Of a stretch of 11,043 nt of DNA, positions 1-6,153 are shown in pieces. The notes under the pieces are model-generated. The model had not been told where the DNA came from and made no database searches. It saw nothing but the letters and a program-made list of their open reading frames with translations. The position numbers were made by a program, and so were the translations under genes. Origin of the DNA: Candidatus Methanophagales archaeon (GTDB lineage Archaea > Halobacteriota > Syntropharchaeia > Alkanophagales > Methanospirareceae); the NCBI GenBank assembly GCA_030668065.1, contig DAOUUS010000029.1, positions 1-11,043 of the forward strand, given 5' to 3'. Within the stretch, counting starts at the first letter, position 1; each line of letters opens with the position of its first letter.

Positions 1-876
1 GCCGAAAAGTTTGCCCTCCATCCGTATGAAACAGACCTTGTTATCTTTCTGCCATGCCACCCAATCGCTGGGACTGATGTGAACGTTTTCATCTGCCAAT
101 CGGTCCTTGGTTTGCGATTGTACAGCTTCGGTCTTGGACTCTTTTTTAGAAGCCAGACGGCTTCTGTCGAGCATGTTTAAAAAATCCGTGTTCCCCCCTG
201 TATTGAGCTGATAGGTCCGCTCAAGTTTCACACCCCTCATTTTAAAAAGGTTGGTCAAGACCCGGTGCACTATGGTGGCGCCGAGCTGTGATTTTATATC
301 GTCTCCTATGATGGGTACCCCCTCGTTTTCAAAACGCAGGCTCCATTCGGGACTGCTGGCAATGAAGACTGGCACGTTGTTTATGTATCCCACGCCCGCA
401 TCCAGGGCACATTCGGCATAAAACTTAATGGCATCTTCAGATCCAACAGGAAGGTAATTCAAGAGCATTTCGGCACCTGATCTTTTGAGTTCTCCTACCA
501 CCTCTTCTTTACTTGCCTCTCTCTGATCAGAAAGAAGGTAGGTGTATCTTTCATTGTAATTACTCATGTGCTCGGCAATGCCATCAAAAACACTGCCCAT
601 CTTAACTATGGTTCCACTCTTCGGAATGTCCTTACAAAAAATTGTAGTGCAGTTAGGGAGTTGAAAAATGGCTTCCGATACATCCTTTCCCACCTTCCTT
701 CTATCTATGTCGAATGCGGCTACTACCTCAATATCGTATGGCTTGTAGCTACCTATATCCCAGTGCATCAATCCGATAGCCTCTTTGCTATCCTTGTTTT
801 TGTAGTACTCAATACCTTGAATTAATGAACTTGTGCAGTTACCAATTCCTACAATCCCTATTTTGATTTTGTTCAT
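1..876 (-). CDS. ino1: Inositol-3-phosphate synthase (myo-inositol-1-phosphate synthase), C-terminus cut off by window edge
   Basis: The enzyme converts glucose 6-phosphate to 1L-myo-inositol 1-phosphate with NAD+ in the cytosol; in archaea this feeds archaetidylinositol-type lipids and some compatible solutes. The reading frame is open through all 292 visible codons and leaves the window without a stop. The archaeal/actinobacterial family is roughly 360-390 residues, so perhaps 70-100 are missing. Visible: a Rossmann NAD-binding start (GIVGIGNCTSSLIQG, residues 7-21), a GDDIKSQLGAT segment near residue 191 containing a likely active-site lysine, and the signature NTGGNTDFLNMLDRSRL (225-241) followed by SKKESKT. 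The chosen ATG is at 876. An in-frame ATG at 882 would add two residues, and neither has a strong Shine-Dalgarno site. A TATA box at 914-921 fits a short leader. Family assignment is firm; the lipid role is inferred from the nearby GGGP synthase. Confidence 0.9.
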   Translation of the reverse strand, partial: MNKIKIGIVGIGNCTSSLIQGIEYYKNKDSKEAIGLMHWDIGSYKPYDIEVVAAFDIDRRKVGKDVSEAIFQLPNCTTIFCKDIPKSGTIVKMGSVFDGIAEHMSNYNERYTYLLSDQREASKEEVVGELKRSGAEMLLNYLPVGSEDAIKFYAECALDAGVGYINNVPVFIASSPEWSLRFENEGVPIIGDDIKSQLGATIVHRVLTNLFKMRGVKLERTYQLNTGGNTDFLNMLDRSRLASKKESKTEAVQSQTKDRLADENVHISPSDWVAWQKDNKVCFIRMEGKLFG

Positions 877-913
877 AAGCATTCATCTTCTGTTCATTCT
901 GATGCAAGAGTTA

Positions 914-921
914 CATATAAA
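914..921 (-). promoter_or_regulatory. TATA box for the inositol-phosphate synthase gene
   Basis: On the minus strand this reads TTTATATG. A start site about 25 nt downstream would fall near 892, giving a leader of about 10-16 nt before the ATG at 882 or 876, normal spacing for an archaeal promoter. The rest of the 877-984 gap shows nothing else except a T-run at 967-976 on the plus strand, which follows no plus-strand gene. Confidence 0.5.
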
Positions 922-984
922 CGTGGTATATCCGAACCGGGTCCACCTATATCCTTCTGGACGAACTTTTTTTTTTGCAAACTT

Positions 985-1158
985 TTATTCCCACCCATCC
1001 AAAAACCCATACTTCCACGCCTGCCTTTCATATATCTCCATTAACGGCACATTAAACTCCTCTATCGCACGGTCAACCTTTTTTAGCTCCTTATCACTAT
1101 AAATCCCTTTCTGATGCAGAAACCGTGTAAAATATTCTACTGCCTTCAACACCGCCAT
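985..1158 (-). CDS. Small hypothetical protein (about 57 residues)
   Basis: I do not recognise this gene. From the ATG at 1158 it encodes 57 residues, soluble, probably mostly helical and rich in charged and aromatic residues: a Lys/Asp/Glu-rich middle (SDKELKKVDRAIEEFN) and an aromatic C-terminus (WKYGFLDGWE). There are no cysteines, membrane segments or metal motifs. The frame stays open upstream to 1299, but that would overlap the start of the divergent GGGP synthase gene by 67 bp, so I prefer the shorter form. A minus-strand TATA element (1201-1208) would start transcription near 1179, just upstream of 1158. A GAAGGGG stretch lies directly before the ATG, slightly too close, so the GTG at 1152 is an alternative start. 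It lies between two lipid-related genes. Whether it is translated is uncertain. Confidence 0.45.
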   Translation of the reverse strand: MAVLKAVEYFTRFLHQKGIYSDKELKKVDRAIEEFNVPLMEIYERQAWKYGFLDGWE

Positions 1159-1200
1159 CCCCTTCGCATCATTAAGAGAAAGTATATCGAACTCGCACCC

Positions 1201-1208
1201 TTTTATAT
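1201..1208. promoter_or_regulatory. Symmetric TATA element, possible bidirectional promoter
   Basis: The plus strand reads TTTTATAT and the minus strand ATATAAAA. For the plus strand, a start site about 25 nt away falls near 1230, making the GGGP synthase message almost leaderless (ATG at 1233). For the minus strand the start falls near 1179, leaving about 20 nt before the small hypothetical gene. No strong BRE is visible on either side, so the bidirectional use is inferred from spacing alone. Confidence 0.4.
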
Positions 1209-1232
1209 GGTACAGCGTTCTATTTAAAAACG

Positions 1233-1913
1233 ATGACTGCGAAGAAAGAGCCCTGGCAAGATTGGAAACATATAACCAAACTTGACCCTGATAAACCAAT
1301 CACAGAATCCGCTTTGGAAACGATAATCGAAAGCGGGACAGACGCTATAATGATCTCAGGCACACAAAACATCACCGGCAAGAACGTATCTCATTTAATA
1401 TCGCTCCTGAAAGACTACGAGATTCCGAAAATAATAGAGCCGGCAACTCCAGACGCAGTGATATATGACGCTGTAGATTACCTCTTTGTGCCACTGGTCC
1501 TAAATACCGGCGATTTGAAATGGATTGTAGGTAAACATGTGGACTGGATAATGACTCATGAAATACAATGGCACGAAGTTGTTCCGGAGGCCTACATCGT
1601 TTTGAATCCCGATTCCGCAGTGGGTAAACTGACAAGGTCAAACACAGCGTTAAATACAGAAGAAGTAATTGCTCATGCTCAATATGCCGAGAAGTATCTT
1701 CGTATTCCTATCGTTTATATCGAGTACAGCGGCACTTATGGCGATCCACGTTTATTAAAGCGACTAAGCGGCATATTAGACGAAGCGTCTTTGTTCTATG
1801 GCGGTGGGATAGACACAAAAGAGAAAGCAACTGAGATGAAGCGCTATGCAGATGTTATTGTAGTTGGGAATGTAGTGTACACAGACATAGATAGTTTCTT
1901 AGAGACTGTATAA
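1233..1913 (+). CDS. Geranylgeranylglyceryl phosphate synthase (PcrB/GGGPS family, group I type)
   Basis: The enzyme joins geranylgeranyl diphosphate to sn-glycerol 1-phosphate, the first committed step of archaeal ether-lipid synthesis. The 226-residue length matches the family. The TIM-barrel protein starts with WKHITKLDPD (residues 11-20), whose aspartate is expected to bind Mg2+ and diphosphate. It continues with SGTDAIMISGTQN (34-46), DYLFVPLVLN (82-91), the glycerol-phosphate region YIEYSGTYGDP (162-172), GGGI (190-193) and VVGNVVY (210-216). I judge it closest to the Archaeoglobus/Methanomicrobia group I enzymes from remembered sequences. The ATG at 1233 is the first in frame; no Shine-Dalgarno site precedes it, and a TATA box at 1201-1208 suggests a near-leaderless message. 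It converges with mmp7; the 43-bp gap (1914-1956) holds only a weak TTCC-AGT-GGAA repeat and no T-run. Confidence 0.93.
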   Translation: MTAKKEPWQDWKHITKLDPDKPITESALETIIESGTDAIMISGTQNITGKNVSHLISLLKDYEIPKIIEPATPDAVIYDAVDYLFVPLVLNTGDLKWIVGKHVDWIMTHEIQWHEVVPEAYIVLNPDSAVGKLTRSNTALNTEEVIAHAQYAEKYLRIPIVYIEYSGTYGDPRLLKRLSGILDEASLFYGGGIDTKEKATEMKRYADVIVVGNVVYTDIDSFLETV

Positions 1914-1956
1914 GTTTACCCGAGTTCCAGTGGAAACGGTGGGGTGCCCGTCTTGT

Positions 1957-2850
1957 TTAAAACACATTCCCTGTGACTGCTTCAGGCAGTATTTTCAGTA
2001 TATAACCGTCATACTCGGATTTCTTTATCACGCAAATATCCGATAGTTTCCGCTTTCCTATCTCTACGTTTTTTAATTTCTCTTCGTCTCCTGCTTCTAT
2101 CTTCACTCGTAACCCCTCAAGCTGCATAATTGTTGAAAATTCCTCGCCTGCTTTTGGTGGTAGAACCAGGTCTAATATCTCTTTCATGAACAAAGGCGAA
2201 GTAGCTAGAGGGTCCTCATCTAATTCCCTCCTCCGGTCATCAATAAGTGACTCTATTTTCTCTGTCAGGATTTCTAACATATCTATCTCTTCCCTATGCC
2301 TCATCCTTGCTGTTTTTCTACCTATATTCCCTACATAATGCTCAATCTTAACTTCGGGCTCTCCTCCGGTTATTATGTAAGGCACATCTATCGATTCACA
2401 AATTTTCGATTTTACTTCTAAACACTCTTTAAAATCGCCAAACACGAATACCGCGGCGTCACATTCTTCTATTATCTCCTTTTCACGAGTCGTTATCTGG
2501 GCTATCCTCTTCCCCACACCGCGTGCCAGACCCATCATATTTGTAATTGCACCCTTTCTACGTAAAAACTCGGCTATGTCACACATTGGGTCCACCGCGT
2601 GATGCTTACCTAAGGACGGCACTACAACCATTATTTCCGCACCTGCTAATGGTAACTCTTTTAACTTGCCACCCGTTTGTTTTGCTTTATCCCGAATAAT
2701 TCGCTCTTCCTCCTCGGGAAACGCCAGGTGCATCATCGTCTCCGTCTGCATCACCATTTCCTGCAGTATAAACCCGCCTATATCATGTATCCGCTCTTTC
2801 AACTCGCTGAACTTATATACACCACCTGTGAACATCATTATTTTATACAT
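1957..2850 (-). CDS. mmp7: Methanogenesis marker protein 7 (Mmp7), MCR activation component
   Basis: This is a 297-residue cytosolic protein matching the methanogenesis marker 7 family (about 300 residues). Family knowledge: Mmp7 has been found with Mmp3, Mmp17 and McrC in component A3a, the ATP-driven machinery that reduces the nickel of coenzyme F430 in methyl-coenzyme M reductase to its active state. Seen here: a charged N-terminal third, then an alpha/beta-like core with AEIMVVVPSLGKHHAVDP (residues 71-88), DAAVFVFGDFKECLEVK (131-147), ITGGEP (160-165) and the basic segment VGNIGRKTARMRH (173-185). It has only a few scattered cysteines and no classic CxxC cluster motif. The ATG is preceded by GGGAG (2861-2865, 10-nt spacing) lying inside the end of mmp17. 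With only 2 nt between the genes they are almost certainly co-transcribed. The name rests on recognition of sequence, length and context. Confidence 0.82.
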   Translation of the reverse strand: MYKIMMFTGGVYKFSELKERIHDIGGFILQEMVMQTETMMHLAFPEEEERIIRDKAKQTGGKLKELPLAGAEIMVVVPSLGKHHAVDPMCDIAEFLRRKGAITNMMGLARGVGKRIAQITTREKEIIEECDAAVFVFGDFKECLEVKSKICESIDVPYIITGGEPEVKIEHYVGNIGRKTARMRHREEIDMLEILTEKIESLIDDRRRELDEDPLATSPLFMKEILDLVLPPKAGEEFSTIMQLEGLRVKIEAGDEEKLKNVEIGKRKLSDICVIKKSEYDGYILKILPEAVTGNVF

Positions 2851-2852
2851 AT

Positions 2853-3410
2853 CTACAAATCTCCCTTGGTCATCTTACTCAACATCGCTTTCGCGTTCTC
2901 CTTCCACTCCTCTTTTATCGGGTTCTCAGAAGCGATAATGGTAATTCTACCGGTAGAACGGATGGGCTGTCGTACCCGTGCTCCCTCTGGCAATATCCTA
3001 TCTATTCCATCCAATATCCGCGTGTTCAAATCTACTCGTGGGTCATAGACGACCTGACTCATCAGCTTCTGCATCTCGTCATCATCTATTTTTAGTGCTA
3101 TCTCTAACCTGCTTATTTGTTCTACCTTCTCACCGTATCTATCCCATAATAAGTCCAGCAATTTCGGCACATATGTCTCTGTCGTCACAGTCAACCTCTC
3201 GTCCCCTTTTATAGTCATGTCGCTCACCGTTATGGGGCTTTGCACCCTGCCTATCTTAACAGAAATTATAAACACATGCTCCGCAGCATTGCAATTCATG
3301 TACACACTGTCAATGTTACTCTCTAAACTAATATCTCTTAAAGTAGTCATGCAAATTTTTTCATAACTTGCATCGCAGAATTCGCCGCCGCCTTCTACTT
3401 TTACTTCCAT
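2853..3410 (-). CDS. mmp17: Methanogenesis marker protein 17 (Mmp17), MCR activation component
   Basis: The 185-residue soluble protein matches the methanogenesis marker 17 family in length and pattern. Family knowledge: Mmp17 is part of the ATP-dependent MCR-activating assembly together with McrC, Mmp3 and Mmp7. Seen here: an N-terminal half with cysteines at 12, 20 and 40 and predicted beta strands; a TYVPKLLDLLWDRYG helix (79-93); a segment 121-150 containing VVYDPRVDLNTRILDGIDRILPEGARVRQP (in pieces: VVYDPRVD, RILDGIDRILPEGARV); and a C-terminal strand-helix RSTGRITIIASENPIKEEW. The ATG has a clear AAAGGAG site (3417-3423, 6-nt spacing). It is followed 2 nt later by mmp7 and preceded by a 95-bp gap after mmp14. 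That gap has a possible promoter, so mmp17-mmp7 may be transcribed both from mmp14 and independently. Confidence 0.8.
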   Translation of the reverse strand: MEVKVEGGGEFCDASYEKICMTTLRDISLESNIDSVYMNCNAAEHVFIISVKIGRVQSPITVSDMTIKGDERLTVTTETYVPKLLDLLWDRYGEKVEQISRLEIALKIDDDEMQKLMSQVVYDPRVDLNTRILDGIDRILPEGARVRQPIRSTGRITIIASENPIKEEWKENAKAMLSKMTKGDL

Positions 3411-3505
3411 CTCCTACTCCTTTACTTTATGTAGATACGGTATAATATTTCTTTAGTAAAGCTTTCTTTTTGAACAATGGTTTTTTTTTCAGTCACAAGA
3501 ACTAA
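3411..3505 (-). promoter_or_regulatory. mmp14-mmp17 intergenic region with possible internal promoter
   Basis: The minus strand carries an A/T-rich TATA-like stretch AATATTATA (3441-3449) about 30 nt before the mmp17 ATG. This would give a very short leader that might cut into the AAAGGAG ribosome site, so the promoter call is weak. The T-run at 3481-3489 is on the plus strand and reads as A-run for mmp14, so it is not a terminator for that gene. Read-through from mmp14 into mmp17 is therefore plausible. Confidence 0.3.
3451..3461. repeat. Perfect 11-bp palindrome CTTTAGTAAAG
   Basis: The arms CTTTA and TAAAG surround a single G. It lies directly upstream (minus-strand sense) of the TATA-like stretch before mmp17, where a BRE or an operator would sit. 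In such A/T-rich sequence a short palindrome can easily arise by chance. Confidence 0.35.
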
Positions 3506-4954
3506 TTAACCTGCATACTCCTTCCTTTTTTGCCGTTTTATTCTCTTGCCATAGATGCACCCGCTGCCTTGAGTCCCACCAATCGGATTTCCGGGCGATC
3601 CAAATTGGTGCATACATCTACCAAGAACTGCAGCACCCCTCGCCAGCGCATCATCTACAAAAATTACCTCTTTATCCATCTTCCTATCAAACAAATTACT
3701 CAACTTCTCCAGTATCAACTCGGGTTTCTTACCACTTATTCCCGCTCTGCCGGTTATTCCTATTTTCGTATCGGGTAATAATAAACCCTCCGCTTTTGTT
3801 ATCCCTACCAACTCCTCCACGGTACATGCCGATACCTCGTCTATCACCGCCATAACATAGCACAAGCTCTCCTCGCGATAAAGCTCTTTGCCAATCTCGG
3901 CTATCTTGGGCAGCTCGGAAAGGTTATCCCCTGCATCTATGCCTATCAAAGCAACGCCGTCTTTTTTCGCGGCTGCTACATTTATCGGCGACCCACCAAA
4001 CAGTGTACCAGTCGTGATTTTCTCTATTCTCAAATGCCTCAGGACATCATCTGCATATTCTCGTACCACCTCTCTCTTTAAATTCCGCTTTAACTTACTT
4101 TTTGGACAATCAATCACGGAGGGATATTTCGCGCTTACAACATGAGAAATAAAGGCATCGGGTATTGCACCCGCAAGCCCGCAGAAACTACCCGTAACTC
4201 TCGAATATGGCAGTTGATCATCAGTCACACGACCTGCAAGCGTAGTCCCAAAATCTAATGATAGTACCGGGTTTCGATAGTCAACATCGAGCCATTTTGC
4301 CGCTTCCTTAAGCCCCGCGGTTACAAGCTCCCCCTCCATCTCATTCGATACTAACGACTCACCTGCTGGTGCTTCGTTACTGGTCACAGCACCATCAAAA
4401 TATGTCTTCTCCATCCGAGAAAACTTCCTCAGATCGGGATGGATGTCTTCTACTCTCATAGGTGAAATCATCTGTCGCGGTGGGACTCCTGCGAGCATGC
4501 AGCCCTTAGCCAGTGCTGTTATCACTCCCTGCATCTCTTCGACAGTGGTAAATCCCGCGGTTACTCCCGATGACCTAACCACGAAATGTAAATCCGGAAT
4601 TGTTATCCCCGCGGCACTTGTGGATTCTTGCAGCGTCTTACATACTAAATCTGCTATTGACTCCTCAGAAAGTTCGACCCTTGTTATCGTATGACAAAAT
4701 GCAGCATCCTGCGCTAAAGCTTCCCTTGTCATCCTGACTGCTTTGTCCAGTATATACGTCTTTCCGCTATTCACGTCTGTCGCACTCACTATTGATTTAG
4801 TGGTGCTGTTGCCGAGTTCCACGCTTGCCACGATGAAGATGGGTCGTAAAGCAAGGTTTCCCCGCGAAAGTCGTAATGTGAAAAACAAGTCACTATAACT
4901 CATTTGCTGCGTCTTCAGTAGTTTCGGATGGTGTTTCTTTCCAAATAGACCCAT
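3506..4954 (-). CDS. mmp14: Methanogenesis marker protein 14 (Mmp14), ASKHA-like protein
   Basis: The 482-residue protein matches the methanogenesis marker 14 family (a little under 450 residues in the relatives I remember). Its biochemical role is unknown; the family is confined to organisms with MCR. Two segments resemble the phosphate-binding turns of the actin/Hsp70/hexokinase (ASKHA) fold: VASVELGNSTTKS (42-54) and LSLDFGTTLAGRVTDD (231-246). Further conserved-looking pieces are VRSSGVTAGF (126-135), SNEMEGEL (203-210), FCGLAGAIPDAF (257-268), GITGRAGISG (399-408), DDALARGAAVLGRC (434-447) and a Gly-rich tail GNPIGGTQGSGC (455-466) followed by a basic end. The first 40 residues are basic and poorly conserved. 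The ATG has AAGGAG at 4966-4971 with about 11-nt spacing. It leads the minus-strand cluster mmp14-mmp17-mmp7, so a role in MCR maturation is inferred from context. The related but distinct marker 15 was considered; the VELGNSTTK start favours 14. Confidence 0.8.
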   Translation of the reverse strand: MGLFGKKHHPKLLKTQQMSYSDLFFTLRLSRGNLALRPIFIVASVELGNSTTKSIVSATDVNSGKTYILDKAVRMTREALAQDAAFCHTITRVELSEESIADLVCKTLQESTSAAGITIPDLHFVVRSSGVTAGFTTVEEMQGVITALAKGCMLAGVPPRQMISPMRVEDIHPDLRKFSRMEKTYFDGAVTSNEAPAGESLVSNEMEGELVTAGLKEAAKWLDVDYRNPVLSLDFGTTLAGRVTDDQLPYSRVTGSFCGLAGAIPDAFISHVVSAKYPSVIDCPKSKLKRNLKREVVREYADDVLRHLRIEKITTGTLFGGSPINVAAAKKDGVALIGIDAGDNLSELPKIAEIGKELYREESLCYVMAVIDEVSACTVEELVGITKAEGLLLPDTKIGITGRAGISGKKPELILEKLSNLFDRKMDKEVIFVDDALARGAAVLGRCMHQFGSPGNPIGGTQGSGCIYGKRIKRQKRKEYAG

Positions 4955-5086
4955 TGCGTCATCGCTCCTTTGCTTAGTTGTTTTCCCTCGCTAATAAATC
5001 ACTCGCATAATTACCCTATTACCTACAAGATACACATAAAAAGACATACTATTTATTCCTCTTAACCCGTAACTCATTCTCGTATC

Positions 5087-5156
5087 TTGTTAGCACCTTA
5101 TTATCTTACAGGAATACAAATAGCGAAAAAGCGAAAACCTTTTATAGTGCTAACAA
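5087..5156. repeat. Perfect 10-bp inverted repeat bracketing the mtrE promoter
   Basis: The left arm TTGTTAGCAC is at 5087-5096. The right arm GTGCTAACAA at 5147-5156 is its exact reverse complement, with a 50-nt spacer and 60 bp from arm to arm (close to a whole number of helical turns). The spacer holds the BRE-like repeats and nearly all of the TATA box; the right arm starts on the last TATA base and runs toward the expected start site. This is a typical place for a repressor half-site. No regulator gene is visible in the window. Confidence 0.6.
5122..5147 (+). promoter_or_regulatory. mtr operon promoter: tandem BRE-like repeats and TATA box
   Basis: Two adjacent copies of AGCGAAAA (5122-5129 and 5130-5137) form a purine-rich block just before TTTTATAG (5140-5147), the arrangement expected for TFB-binding BRE plus TATA. 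A start site about 25 nt downstream would be near 5168, so the mtrE ATG at 5172 would be nearly leaderless, agreeing with the absence of a Shine-Dalgarno site there. Confidence 0.65.
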
Positions 5157-5171
5157 CTGTTACCTTTTCTT

Positions 5172-6149
5172 ATGGGACTAATAGTAGTATTGCTATTTGC
5201 ATGGATGTTAGTGATAGCGTTCTTAGCGTTCTTAGCATGTACGTTTGAGGACTTGGAATCAGATATGGGATCGCAGAGCAATCCGAATTCGCAGGTGCAA
5301 CTTGCAGCACAAATAGGACAAGTGAATCGGTTCTTTAACAAAGCGATTTCCGGTGAGCCACTATCTAATGCAATGTATTGTGCAACAGCAGGTACGATAG
5401 CATGGTTGCTTTTGCTAAAACTGGAGCCTTTAGTACCAGGTGAGGAATGGAAGGCGGCAGTATTGGCAATTCCCATTGGTGTAGCAGTAGCGGCAGCGAT
5501 TAATATTATCTTTTCGATGACTGCGCATTGCGGCCGAACTGCGGCACAGAAGCGTTTCGAGCAACCTATCTATCTTGACGTGTTATACGGGCATCTGTTA
5601 CCTATAGCAACGCATGCCTTTATGACAACGTTCTTTATCACTTGCATAGCATACATACAGTGCAATTTAGGGACTCTGTCAGGGAATCCAGCTTTGAACC
5701 ATCCGTTCGCCTTGCCACTACTCGGTTTCATATGGGGTATTACTGTGGGCGCAATAGGATCGTCTACGGGTGATGTCCATTATGGAGCAGAGCGAGAGTT
5801 TCAAGACAGACCGTTTGGTGAGGGTAAGCGGGTAGTTTACCACGGAAAGATAACGCGATACGCGGAGTGCGGGGTACGGACACAAAGGGACATAGCAGGG
5901 TTCTGTGCGAAATTCGGTGGACCTATTACGGGGATGACCTTCGGGCTCATCATCCTGTTTGAGAACTGGCGAAGTTTGGTTGGTATGCAACTTGGAGGCT
6001 ATTTACCAAATCTAGCTGCATCAGCCGGGAATAGCGCAGTGACATGGGCTATCGTGATGGGACTCATCATTGTAATAGCGTTAGCAGTGGTGAACTATGT
6101 GTTTGTGAGATGGGTAAGAAAGAAATGTGGACCATTTGTAGGAGTGTAA
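5172..6149 (+). CDS. mtrE: Tetrahydromethanopterin S-methyltransferase subunit E (MtrE)
   Basis: MtrE is an integral membrane subunit of the N5-methyl-H4MPT:coenzyme M methyltransferase and, with MtrC and MtrD, forms the Na+-translocating part. The 325 residues are somewhat longer than the roughly 295-300 of typical methanogen proteins. After a first membrane helix (about 3-24) comes the hallmark cytosolic segment EDLESDMGSQSNPNSQVQL (26-44). Further hydrophobic helices lie near 70-92, 96-118, 140-163, 180-198, 248-264 and 288-313. The motif GSSTGDVHYGAEREFQ (196-211) includes Asp201, which I think corresponds to the intramembrane aspartate implicated in Na+ transport in Methanothermobacter (position 187 there); the alignment needs confirming. 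It is the first gene of the operon and is nearly leaderless. Its end supplies the GGAG ribosome site for mtrD. Confidence 0.96.
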   Translation: MGLIVVLLFAWMLVIAFLAFLACTFEDLESDMGSQSNPNSQVQLAAQIGQVNRFFNKAISGEPLSNAMYCATAGTIAWLLLLKLEPLVPGEEWKAAVLAIPIGVAVAAAINIIFSMTAHCGRTAAQKRFEQPIYLDVLYGHLLPIATHAFMTTFFITCIAYIQCNLGTLSGNPALNHPFALPLLGFIWGITVGAIGSSTGDVHYGAEREFQDRPFGEGKRVVYHGKITRYAECGVRTQRDIAGFCAKFGGPITGMTFGLIILFENWRSLVGMQLGGYLPNLAASAGNSAVTWAIVMGLIIVIALAVVNYVFVRWVRKKCGPFVGV

Positions 6150-6153
6150 AAAT

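Larger units (their letters stand above)
4955..5171. promoter_or_regulatory. Divergent control region between mmp14 and mtrE
   Basis: This 217-bp A/T-rich gap separates the mmp cluster from the mtr operon. On the plus side are a tandem AGCGAAAA repeat and TATA box for mtrE (5122-5147) and a perfect 10-bp inverted repeat (arms 5087-5096 and 5147-5156). On the minus side is AAGGAG for mmp14, with TATA-like candidates TTTTTATG (about 5037-5044, giving a leader of about 60 nt) and A/T stretches nearer the gene; none is decisive. I see no coding sequence or stable RNA in it. Confidence 0.6.

Noticed and set aside
967..976. Ten-base T-run on the plus strand
   Set aside because: There is no plus-strand gene ending upstream of it; for the minus-strand small gene it reads as an A-run, so it is not a terminator for either.
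568..1102. Plus-strand open frames opposite inositol-phosphate synthase and the small gene
   Set aside because: They are antisense to a clearly conserved gene, have unusual composition and match no family I know.
1159..1299. Longer form of the small minus-strand gene starting at 1299
   Set aside because: It would overlap the coding start of the divergent GGGP synthase and place the likely promoter inside the gene.
1923..1950. Possible shared terminator between convergent GGGPS and mmp7
   Set aside because: Only a 4-bp repeat (TTCC-AGT-GGAA) and a short GGG/CCC pair are present, with no T-tract on either strand.
3481..3489. Nine-base T-run between mmp17 and mmp14
   Set aside because: Both flanking genes are on the minus strand, where the run is A-rich; it cannot terminate mmp14.
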